A DNA stretch of 64,000 bases from Blastocatellia bacterium (GTDB lineage Bacteria > Acidobacteriota > Blastocatellia > Chloracidobacteriales > JADJPF01), in NCBI GenBank assembly GCA_016713405.1, contig JADJPF010000020.1:496001-560000 (forward strand). The letters are read 5' to 3'. The translations under genes were made by a program, and so were the position numbers. This document shows, piece by piece, positions 8,048 through 16,695 of the stretch. The notes under the pieces were generated by a model. That model searched no databases. It saw only the letters and a program-made list of their open reading frames with translations, and had not been told where the DNA came from. Every line of letters begins with the position of its first letter. Position 1 is the stretch's first letter.

Positions 8048-11000
8048 ATGACAGATACTACAGGGAGTAGTTTTCCTAGTACAGAACGATTTCTTATTCA
8101 GGAGTGTTTAGGAGCAGGCGGTTTTGGTGCTGTTTATAGAGCCTTTGATAAAGAGCAAAATACTTTAGTAGCCTTAAAAACCTTTACTGAACTAGAAGCA
8201 GAAGCCCTTTATGCTTTTAAGCAAGAATTTCGTTCTTTAGCTGACGTTACTCACCCCAACTTAGTAGAACTTTATGAACTCTTTTTTGATAAAGACCAAT
8301 GGGTTTTTACTATGGAACTAGTTGAAGGTGTAAATATACTAGATTATATTTGCCAGCCTCTTGCAGAAGAAGACCTTTGGCGGGGCATTACACAAGAAGT
8401 ATCAAGCAGCCTTAATTCCTTAGATACTCCTATTCCAGATTTAGAACCTAGTTGGAAAACAAAAGCTGCTAGTGCAAATGCAGAAACTATTAGCGATAGC
8501 AAAATTAATCCAATAACAAAAAGATTAAAATCTCCTGCTAGATTTGACCGCCTTCGCCGAGTATTAAAACAACTAGTAGAAGGATTAAACGCTCTACACG
8601 AAGCAGGAAAACTACATCGTGATATTAAACCTTCTAATGTATTAGTCACTAAGCAAGAACGTGTAGTAATCCTAGATTTTGGTTTAGTTACAGAAGTTAC
8701 AGGACAAAAATCAGGTAAAGTTAAAACTATTGTAGGTACACCAACTTATATGTCACCTGAACAAGGTGCAGGGCAAGTAGTAACAGAAGCAACAGACTGG
8801 TATAGCATGGGGGTTGTTCTTTACGAAGCTTTAACAGGACAAGCCCCTTTTGTTGATAGTTTTGACCCAAATCCCATGAGAATTTTGTTAAATAAATTAA
8901 AGTATGAGCCTACTCCACCTAGTCAAATAGCTACAAGTATTCCTCAAGATTTGGAAAAACTTTGTTTAGATTTATTGTCTTGTGATCCTATTAAACGACC
9001 TAATGCTATAGAGATTTTACGGCGTTTAACAGGTGTAGAAACTAAACAAAAACGCAAGTTAATAGCTGATCAAGCGCGACTTATTGGACGTGAAGAGCAA
9101 TTAGACATTTTACAAAAAACATTTTTGTCAGTTAAAGCTGGTAAAACTATGGCGGTCTATATTCATGGTCAGTCGGGGATGGGAAAAAGTGCTTTTATTC
9201 GCTATTTTTAGATAAACTTCAAAGTCAGGAACCAGAGCTTATAATTTTAACAGGTCGTTGCTATGAACATGAGTTTGTCCCTTACAAAGCTTTAGATAGT
9301 TTAATGGACTCTCTAGCTAGTTACCTAAGTGATTTAACTAGAAGAGAAAAAGCTTCAATAATACCTAAAGACATAAATGCTTTAGCTAGAATTTTTCCAG
9401 TTTTCAATCAAATTTCTGAGATTTCAGAAGCTAGTGGAGAGCTTTTAGATCAACTTAATTTTCAACAACTACGCCAAAGAGCTTTTATTGCTCTTCGTGA
9501 CTTGCTAATACAATTAGGAAAAGAAAAATCCTTAGTTCTTTATGTGGATGATTTGCAATGGGGAGATAGTGATAGTGCTATTTTACTTCAAGAAATACTT
9601 CGTATTCCAAATGCTCCAAGACTATTATTTTTAGCTTCTTATCGCAGTGAAGATGCCTTAGGTAGTGAATTACTAAAAATATTGCTACATGAAGATGTAG
9701 ATATGTTGGCAGAAAAGCAGGAAATAGAATTAAAAGCTTTATCTTCAGAAGAAGCTTATAAACTAGCAAAAATATTGCTAGATGATATGTCAAAAGAACA
9801 AGCAGAAATAATTGCTGCTGAAGCTGGGGGAAGTCCATTTTTTATAAGTGAATTTGTTCGTTATTCCCAACAAGGCCATAACTTTACACACACAACGGCA
9901 GAAAGAACAGTAAAAAATGGGTTAAGTTCTTTGGATGAAGTTATACAAAGAAATATTCAAGAATTACCTGAAACTGCGCGTAACTTGTTGGAAATAATTG
10001 CTATAGCTGGGCAACCTATAGATAGAAAAATTGCTAAACAAGCAGCTAATATTAAGGATGAAGATCAAGTAGTGGTGATAAATGTTTTAAGAGCTAATCG
10101 TTTAGTACGTGCTAAAGCCTCAAAACAACATTATGAGCTAGAGCTTTATCATAATCGTATTAAGGAGGCTATCGTAAAAAGTTTAGCTTCCCAAACTATA
10201 GAATCTCATCATGCTAATTTAGCCTTAGCCTTAGAAGAACTAAGTGGAGATGATCCACAATGGTTAGCATATCATTTTAGTTGTGCTGGTAATAATGCAA
10301 AAGCAATTAAATATATAATTTTAGCTGCTGAAGAAGCTTGTCATACTTTAGCTTTTAATCAAGCCGTTCAGTTTTATCAAAAAGCTTTGGAATTAGTTGC
10401 AAAATCTTCTGAACTTGAAAACTTATCTTTAGGAATACAAAAACAAGATCTAGAAATTAAGCTAGCTGACTCACTAGCTTTTGCTGGCCGTAGCAGAGAA
10501 GCAGCAGAAATTTATATAGCTATCGCTGATGAAATCTGTAATCTCTGTATAACAGATAACGTAGCATTAAAATTTCAACAACGAGCAGCAGAAGAACTAT
10601 TTCGTTGTGGTCATATTGATGAAGGCTTAGAGGTGCTAAGTAGTGTATTAAATAAAGTGGGGATTAAAGTCCCAACTATGCGTTGGCAATCACTACTTTC
10701 TTTTGTTTTCCGTCGTTTGTGGATTCAACTGCGTGGACTAGAAACTAAAGAAGTTACAGCAGACAAAATAGCTTTAGACACTTTATTACAAATTGATATT
10801 TGTTGGACTGGAGCAATTGGATTAAGTTTAGTTGATAGTATGTTAGGTGCAGATTTTCAAACTAGGCATCTATTACTCGCGCTTAAAATAGGTGAGCCTT
10901 ACCGTCTAGCTCGGGCCTTGACTTTAGAAATCCCTTATTCTGCTATTGATGGTGCTAGGGATTGGACAAAAATCAATCAGCTAATTGAAAAAGTTAAATC

Positions 11001-11925
11001 ACTAGCAGAAAAACTTAACGATCCCTATTTAGTTACTTTAGTAAATTTCTCTGCCTGTGTTGCTGCTTTTTTGATGGGTGATTGGAAAAAAGCTCATGAA
11101 TTAGGTGAACTATCAGAAAAAATGTTGCGTGAGCGTTCATCAGGTGTAAGCTGGGAACTTTCTACAGTAGTAATCTTTATGTTACGCCCCTTATTTTATA
11201 TGGGGCAATGGGATAAATTATTTGATCGTGTAACAGCCTTGATTCAAGAAGCACAAAGATGTGGAGATTTATATACAGAAACAAACTTAAGAGTCAGACT
11301 TTATTATTTAATGCGACTTGCAAGCGATGAGCCGGAAAAATTAGAAGTAGAGCTTCGAGAAGCTTTAGAACAATGGTCACATAGAGGTTTTCATGTACAG
11401 CATTATTGGGAACTAGTTTGTCAGGTAGAAACTACTATGTATCGTGGAGAAGGTGAAGAAGGTTGGATTTTTCTTAACTATCGATGGCGAGAGATGAAAA
11501 AGGCACAATTTCTTAGGGTGCAATTTGTAAGAATAGAGATGTATCATTTACATGCTCGTAGTGCTTTATCTGCGATTATGTCGGGAGCAGATAAACATAC
11601 ATTACTTAAAGCGGCAGAAAAAGATGTAATAAAGCTTGAGGGGGAAAAAAGAACTTATGGAGATGCTTTGGCTTTATCAATTAAAGCAGCCATAGCTGCT
11701 ATTAGAGAAGAAAAAGATCTAGCTATAAAATTTTTAATTGAAGCTGAGGAAAAATTTACTCTTGCTGATATGGAATTATTTGCTACGGCTGCTCGTTATA
11801 GACGAGGGCAATTAATTTTAGATAAAAATTTAATGCAAGCTTGTTGTCAATGGATGAAAAAGCAATATATAAAATGTCCAGAAAAAATGTTTGATATGGT
11901 GGCACCAGGTCTTTGGGAAAATTAA
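8048..11925 (+). CDS. Ser/Thr kinase-STAND ATPase-TPR protein, PknK-like (frame broken)
   Basis: Signal-transduction protein of about 1292 residues once one base is restored. Part 1 (ATG 8048) has a kinase domain with the glycine loop GAGGFGAVY, HRDIKPSN, DFG and GTPTYMSPEQ, and a Ser/Lys-rich insert before the catalytic loop. It continues into an ATPase domain with Walker A GQSGMGKS at 374-381. A TAG at 9209-9211 interrupts it. The following 92 bases continue the same protein in another frame into Walker B (LVLYVDDLQW) and a long helical TPR-like C-terminus. Restoring one T in the run 9205-9209 fuses both halves. A -1 slip of TTT just before TAG would have the same effect, so programmed frameshifting is possible but unproven. 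Confidence 0.75.
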
Positions 11926-12054
11926 AACCTTTTAACTCCAACATCTTATAGCAGGAATTAAAGATTTTCTCTTGATGCTGGCTTAACAAATTTTGCTATG
12001 TTAGGATATGCAGCAAATAAGCATCAAATTCTGTGCCATGTTGGGAGAAAGTAA

Positions 12055-12813
12055 ATGGCAGAAAAAACAAAACTTAAGTGGTTACGTAAAGAATTTAGCT
12101 CATCCGAAGAGCTAGAATATTACTTAACACAACTTAAACATCAAGATAAATTAAAGTCTGATATCATTGCTTTGCTAGAGCGGTTTCAACATTTGCTCTT
12201 TCAAGACTATGAACCAGACTTTCTAACCATTACTTATAACGGTCAGTGGGATGTTAGTTTTGGGCCAACTATGCTGGATGAGCAAAAAAAAGTAGATTCT
12301 GCCAATTCTTTGTTAAATGCTGGTAAAGAAGAGGTTAATGAAAAAATAGAAATCCATAAAAAGCCGGTCAAAACAACTTTAGAAAATTCTACAAAGATAG
12401 AAACTAATACTGTTAGCAAAGCAAAAGAAAAAAATAAATCTGTTAATAAAATAGCAACTAAAGAAGAACAAAAGGCTAGAGTAGTTAAAAAAGAGGATAA
12501 ACCTACTAGAAAACATAAAAAAGTTGGTGAAAGAATAGATTTATTTGATCTACTTGAAGCAAAAATGTTAATGGCTGGAGCAAAACTTAAACATAAAAGC
12601 CAAACAAATATTTTTGGTATGGTGACAAGAGAAGGTAATCTTAAGGTTGGTAAGGAAGAATACAGTAGTTTGTCGGGTGCTGCTACTAGTTTAGCTCCTG
12701 CTGGAAGGCGAGATGGTTGGCTTTGTTGGTTATTTCAAGATTCTGATGGTGAATGGAAGCCCATAGATCTACTTAGGGATAGATGGAGAGAAAAGTTTGC
12801 AAGCCAAAGATAG
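12055..12813 (+). CDS. RAMA-domain-like protein
   Basis: 252 residues. The N-terminal 80 residues are helical and acidic, the middle (about 85-165) is a Lys-rich disordered linker, and the C-terminus (about 165-248) resembles the RAMA domain (restriction enzyme adenine methylase associated). It has DLLEAKMLMAGAKL, then GNLKVGKEEYSSLSGAATSL, then DGWLCWLF and W-KPIDLLRDRW. RAMA modules are thought to read modified or specific nucleic acids. RBS GGGAGAAAG precedes the ATG. The gene overlaps the next one, a methyltransferase, and begins the RNA-repair cassette. A role as nucleic-acid sensor is an inference. Confidence 0.6.
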   Translation: MAEKTKLKWLRKEFSSSEELEYYLTQLKHQDKLKSDIIALLERFQHLLFQDYEPDFLTITYNGQWDVSFGPTMLDEQKKVDSANSLLNAGKEEVNEKIEIHKKPVKTTLENSTKIETNTVSKAKEKNKSVNKIATKEEQKARVVKKEDKPTRKHKKVGERIDLFDLLEAKMLMAGAKLKHKSQTNIFGMVTREGNLKVGKEEYSSLSGAATSLAPAGRRDGWLCWLFQDSDGEWKPIDLLRDRWREKFASQR

Positions 12814-13516
12814 CAATGAGATATTGGAACACTATTTTGCTAAACTTGCGGCTGCCTTTGTCCGAGGTCAACTTATTGATAGTCAAACAGCTTATAACCT
12901 GTCTTCACATTTACTTGAAACCCCGCTAGATGATTTAGAAACAGAAGCATTTGCAGAAATTATTCAAGTTGGTTTAGCTGCTGGACTAAAATTAAACAAA
13001 TTCAAGAAAACAATGGGACTTGCTAGAGTACAGCGTGTTTTAGGTATCCTACATGGCCTAATGCCAAATACTTTGCTAGATATAGGTAGTGGACGAGGTA
13101 CTTTTCTTTGGCCTCTTTTAGATGCTTTAGCAAACTTAAATGTAACATCAATTGATAAAGAAGAAATTCGTGTAAGAGATATAAATGCAGTAAAAAAAGG
13201 TGGGGTTACTAACCTTATTGCTAAACAATTAGATATAACAGAGTTAGATTTTGAAGATAAAAGTTTTGATGTTGTTACAATGTTAGAAGTCCTAGAACAT
13301 ATCCCTAATGCCCAACAAGCTCTAAATCAAGCTGTAAGAGTTGCTAAAAATTTTCTTGTCCTATCTGTTCCTAGTAAAGAAGATAATAACCCTGAACATA
13401 TACATCTATTTAATAAAAATAGCTTAAGTAATATGCTAAGTTTAGCTGGTGCTAGTAGCTCTAGCTTTGATTATGTATTAAACCACTTAATTATAGTTGC
13501 TAAAACTCAGGTCTGA
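12797..13516 (+). CDS. Class I SAM methyltransferase, Hen1-like metal pattern
   Basis: 239 residues. The SAM-binding motif is DIGSGRGTF (D95, G97, G99, G101), the acidic ribose-binding loop is TSIDKEE, and motif IV/post-IV are present. Residues E164-V-L-E167-H168 and a later H201/H203 (PEHIHLF) match the ExxEH...H arrangement with which Hen1 RNA 3'-end 2'-O-methyltransferases hold Mg2+, but UbiG-type enzymes can look similar. Start chosen is TTG 12797, inside the RAMA gene, because GGAGAG sits just before it; TTG 12824 is the alternative. The 3' neighbour begins 2 bp after the stop. Bacterial Hen1 works next to an RNA-repair kinase/ligase, which is the context here. Confidence 0.65.
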   Translation: MQAKDSNEILEHYFAKLAAAFVRGQLIDSQTAYNLSSHLLETPLDDLETEAFAEIIQVGLAAGLKLNKFKKTMGLARVQRVLGILHGLMPNTLLDIGSGRGTFLWPLLDALANLNVTSIDKEEIRVRDINAVKKGGVTNLIAKQLDITELDFEDKSFDVVTMLEVLEHIPNAQQALNQAVRVAKNFLVLSVPSKEDNNPEHIHLFNKNSLSNMLSLAGASSSSFDYVLNHLIIVAKTQV

Positions 13517-13518
13517 TA

Positions 13519-14319
13519 ATGCAAATCTATAAGTATCCTAGAACTCCACATTTAGAAGGCTCACGCTTTCAACCCGGTGATGAAGATTTAGATTGTCTTC
13601 CTTTTTCAGAAATTGCTGATAACTATGTTGTTATAGAAGAAAAATTAGACGGGGCTAATTCAGCTATTAGCTTTAATGAAAATGGGCAGTTAATGTTACA
13701 AAGCCGAGGACATTTTCTTTTAGGTGGAAATAGTGAAAGACATTTTAATTTGCTTAAACAATGGGCAAATTGTCATACTAGTATGTTATGGAATTTATTA
13801 GGTTTACGCTATATTATGTATGGTGAATGGCTTTACGCAAAACATACTATGTTTTACAATGCTTTACCTCATTATTTTATTGAATTTGATATTTTAGATT
13901 TAGAGGAAAATTGTTTTTTAAGCACTGAGTATAGACAACAAATGCTAAAAGATTTGCCAATAGTGTCGGCTCCAGTTCTTTTTAGTGGAAAAATAAAAAC
14001 ATTAAAAGACTTACAAAAATTACTAATTACCTCTAACTTTATTACTCCCAATCATTTAGAAATACTAAAAGAAATCTGTCAAGAACAAAATTTAAGCGTT
14101 GAACGAGCTATCAAAGAAACCGACCATAATAGAAATATGGAAGGGCTTTATATTAAAGTAGAAGAAAACGGAAAAGTAAAGGCGCGTTTTAAGTATGTAC
14201 GTGCTAGTTTTTTAACTGCTGTAGAAGCTTCAGAAAGCCATTGGCAATCACGTCCGATAATCCCTAATCTTCTTGCAAATGGGATAAATTTATTTACTAC
14301 TGGTAATCCCTTATGCTAG
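13519..14319 (+). CDS. ATP-dependent RNA ligase
   Basis: 266 residues with all nucleotidyltransferase motifs: motif I E41-K42-L-D-G (K42 would carry AMP), motif Ia region SRGHF, motif III YFIEFDILD (119-127) after YGEW, motif IV EGLYIK (208-213) and motif V KARFK (221-225). It seals 3'-OH/5'-PO4 ends in RNA via an enzyme-AMP intermediate. It is close in size and style to the short ligases of the Rnl5/DRB0094-like group rather than DNA ligases (no OB, zinc or BRCT domains seen). The ATG follows the methyltransferase stop by 2 bp, and its 3' end overlaps the kinase gene by 7 bp, indicating translational coupling. Confidence 0.85.
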   Translation: MQIYKYPRTPHLEGSRFQPGDEDLDCLPFSEIADNYVVIEEKLDGANSAISFNENGQLMLQSRGHFLLGGNSERHFNLLKQWANCHTSMLWNLLGLRYIMYGEWLYAKHTMFYNALPHYFIEFDILDLEENCFLSTEYRQQMLKDLPIVSAPVLFSGKIKTLKDLQKLLITSNFITPNHLEILKEICQEQNLSVERAIKETDHNRNMEGLYIKVEENGKVKARFKYVRASFLTAVEASESHWQSRPIIPNLLANGINLFTTGNPLC

Positions 14320-15392
14320 ATCCCTGTAAAATTTGGGAATTTTGTCCAACTGTCCCCACCTGGTCAATCAACTGGACAGCAGTTTTAGCGTATTTCCCAG
14401 AGCTAAACACAAAAATATCGTTATTTACAAAACAGCTTTGTGAAACTTTAGTTCAGCTAAACAATTGGCAAGAGTTTACAGAAGACAACCGGGCAGCAAT
14501 TTTTCTTGCTGCCCTTTGGCAAGATTTTCCTAGCTTTACAAATATAGAAAATAACCAAAAAATCCTAGTCAATTTACGTAGCAAAGTAAAAGAAGCAAGA
14601 CAGATTTTTTGGCAAAAGAAAATCCCCTTTTACTTTAGAGAACAAGCGGTTAATTTAATTAGATACAGTAGTTTACCTTTTTTTATTTTTGAAAAATATA
14701 ATCTACAACACAGCCTAATCAAAGCAAGTCAAACAGTAAGGCTAGATTTACTTGCTGTACTAGCAAAAGCTACTGTGCTAGCAGCAAAACCTGATAAAGA
14801 AAAAGACTTAATTGAAAAAATAGAACTATTTATAGAGTTTGCCAAAGAAGAAAATTGTTTTGATCAAGCAAAAAATTTTCCTTCACCACATAGCCGATTT
14901 ATTTATTTTCAAAAGCAAAGCAGTGATCCTAATTATTTAGCTTATGATGACACAATTTTTAAAGTAATCTTACTATCAGGATTACCAGCATCAGGAAAAG
15001 ATACTTGGATTAAGCAAAATAACTTAGCTAATTGGCCTGTTATATCACTTGATGATATTCGTAAAGAGTTAAAAATTTCTCCTAAAAAAAATCAAGGTGA
15101 GATTTTATCAGAGTCTAAAAAACGAGCAAGAGAGCTTTTAAGAGCCAAACAAAGCTTTATTTGGAATGCTACTAATTTAATGCGTTCACGGCGTAGGCAG
15201 TTAATAGAGCTTTTTACAAGTTATAAAGCTAGTGTAAAAATAATTTATTTAGAAGCAAATTCAGAAGAACTATTTAGGCGCAATAGCTTACGCCAAGAGT
15301 CTGTACCAAAAAATATCATTGAAAAAATGTCTGCTAATCTAGAAATTCCCGATCTAACAGAAGCTCAGCAAGTAGAATGGGTAATTGATTAA
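14313..15392 (+). CDS. HD-like domain fused to polynucleotide kinase
   Basis: 359 residues. The C-terminal domain (about 215-359) is a P-loop polynucleotide kinase: Walker A GLPASGKDT (223-231), LDDIRKEL with candidate catalytic D247, WNATNL and an Arg-rich lid (FRRNSLR). The N-terminal domain (about 15-175) has the layout of the HD fold found fused to such kinases (compare Deinococcus DRB0098), but the metal ligands are missing: the HD pair reads Q70-D71, the later His-His position reads Y118-S119, and the terminal Asp position reads Thr153 (LAKAT). So 5'-end phosphorylation is expected while HD phosphatase activity is doubtful. The ATG overlaps the ligase stop. It is the last gene of the cassette. 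Confidence 0.8.
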   Translation: MLDPCKIWEFCPTVPTWSINWTAVLAYFPELNTKISLFTKQLCETLVQLNNWQEFTEDNRAAIFLAALWQDFPSFTNIENNQKILVNLRSKVKEARQIFWQKKIPFYFREQAVNLIRYSSLPFFIFEKYNLQHSLIKASQTVRLDLLAVLAKATVLAAKPDKEKDLIEKIELFIEFAKEENCFDQAKNFPSPHSRFIYFQKQSSDPNYLAYDDTIFKVILLSGLPASGKDTWIKQNNLANWPVISLDDIRKELKISPKKNQGEILSESKKRARELLRAKQSFIWNATNLMRSRRRQLIELFTSYKASVKIIYLEANSEELFRRNSLRQESVPKNIIEKMSANLEIPDLTEAQQVEWVID

Positions 15393-15904
15393 GTACAGCA
15401 TAAACAAAATAATCAGTATTTTAAGCTTAAAGCCATGAAAGGGCGTGCATAGTCTTTTCTTGCTATTAAAAAACTCTTACGCCCCGTTGGGGCTTTATAC
15501 AATATATTACTTAAACCCAGAGCGTAAGCTCTGGGCTACATGTCTTACGCCCCGTTGGGGCTTAAGGATTTAACTACTCTATCTTCAATTAGTTACTCTT
15601 AAGCTCGCGCTTATGGGGTGTAAGACCTAGATATGGTTTAACATTAAAAGGCTATGTTACCCCTATGGGCTTAAGGGTTAAGAATATAAAGTTGCTATAC
15701 TATTTATATTATATTATGGTAGTTAATGTTTTGAGAAAATTTTCTCAAAACTTGGGTAAATTTCAACATTGTATTTTTTAAGATTAGCTTTATTTTAAGT
15801 AAAAGCAACAAGATAGCAAGAGTTTAAGCTACATTTTATATTTGGCATAACTATTGCTATTAAGTAAAATAACAATAAAAAATCCTAATAATTTAGGAGG
15901 GCTT
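15393..15904. repeat. Intergenic REP-like palindrome cluster
   Basis: A 512-bp gap. CTTACGCCCCGTTGGGGCTT occurs exactly at 15476-15495 and 15544-15563, each able to fold as GCCCC-GTT-GGGGC. Between them CCCAGAGC-GTAA-GCTCTGGG (15516-15535) forms a second palindrome. Degenerate versions follow at about 15598-15625 and 15655-15680 (TTACCCCTATGGGCTTAAG). These resemble bacterial REP/BIME elements; no RAYT transposase is in the window. The rest (15690-15850) is AT-rich and would carry the PilZ promoter; no further gene is seen. Confidence 0.75.
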
Positions 15905-16222
15905 ATGTCAAAACTAAAGGCTATTGAAAGTCGCAAAGAAAATCGCCAATCAAGTCATTATCCTCGTTCCTATATCAAAATTAAGGCTTTAAATGATTAC
16001 CAATATACAGGTGGATTGATTGTTGATAGCAGTGTTTCAGGCTTAGGTATTGTTACTTCTTTATCTGTTCCTGTTGGGGAAAAAGTTGCTATAAATTTAG
16101 ATGATGAATATTCCGCTATAGGGGAAGTTATGAGTATAGAAGATGAATGGGGTGATTGGGAATGGTCTGGAATGATGAGGATAGGTATTAAATTAGTTGA
16201 TAAAAATAATTGGCCTATATAA
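15905..16222 (+). CDS. PilZ domain protein
   Basis: 105 residues, a single PilZ domain, a c-di-GMP-binding fold. The DxSxxG motif is present as DSSVSG followed by LGI. The upstream RxxxR is not clean (region SHYPRSY), so ligand binding is uncertain. ATG 15905 is chosen over an in-frame ATG at 15854 because TAGGAGG lies at 15894-15900. A second PilZ gene follows 66 bp later and the two probably arose by duplication. No effector domain is attached, so it would act as a stand-alone receptor or adaptor. Confidence 0.75.
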   Translation: MSKLKAIESRKENRQSSHYPRSYIKIKALNDYQYTGGLIVDSSVSGLGIVTSLSVPVGEKVAINLDDEYSAIGEVMSIEDEWGDWEWSGMMRIGIKLVDKNNWPI

Positions 16223-16288
16223 TACATTAGTATATATATTTAGTTGCTAAATGGTTTATATTTTTAACATAAATAAGGAGAAAATATT

Positions 16289-16594
16289 ATGGCTATGGCA
16301 AATACCCAATCTCTTTATCGTCATGAGGAGCGTAGTAATTACCGAAGATTTGTTGAAATAAAAGCTAGTGGTGAAGACAAAGATTTTATTGACGGTCTTA
16401 CGATAGATTTTAGCGAGTCTGGAATGGGAATATTAACCTATATGCCTTTTCCTATAGGAACAGAATTAGAAGTTAGTCTTAAAGATGATCTTTCTGTCAA
16501 AGGAGAAGTTGTTAATATTGAACCTTGGCCGAGTTATGATTTAGTACGCTTAGGAATACGTTTTGTTGAAGAGAAAGAAAATTGGATTGTTTAA
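16289..16594 (+). CDS. PilZ domain protein
   Basis: 101 residues, single PilZ domain. Both c-di-GMP-binding motifs are intact: RSNYR (RxxxR) near residue 16 and DFSESG (DxSxxG) near residue 39, followed by the usual beta-barrel with IGTELEV and VRLGIRFV. AAGGAG precedes the start; ATG 16295 is a second possible start. It is the more canonical of the two adjacent PilZ proteins, so it is the likelier true c-di-GMP receptor. A hairpin with a T-run follows. Confidence 0.8.
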   Translation: MAMANTQSLYRHEERSNYRRFVEIKASGEDKDFIDGLTIDFSESGMGILTYMPFPIGTELEVSLKDDLSVKGEVVNIEPWPSYDLVRLGIRFVEEKENWIV

Positions 16595-16646
16595 TCTCCT
16601 TTTAGTTTAGATTTTGTTTTTTGCCCTCAATAGCCTAGCCTCGAAC

Positions 16647-16688
16647 CTAGGTAAAGCGCGTAAGTGTTTTACCTAGATTCTTTTTTAT
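16647..16688. terminator. Intrinsic terminator between convergent genes
   Basis: CTAGGTAAA (16647-16655) pairs with TTTACCTAG (16668-16676), then ATTCTTTTTTATAAAA. It ends the PilZ transcript and, on the other strand, may serve the mutase gene. Confidence 0.65.
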
Positions 16689-16695
16689 AAAAATT

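Noticed and set aside
12055..15392. Restriction-modification system
   Set aside because: The RAMA-like domain and a methyltransferase could suggest it, but the methyltransferase lacks DNA-methylase DPPY/NPPY motifs and no nuclease is present; RNA ligase and kinase point to RNA repair.
15476..15563. CRISPR array
   Set aside because: Only two exact copies, palindromic, with a 48-bp spacing filled by another palindrome, no further regular units and no cas genes; REP-like elements fit better.
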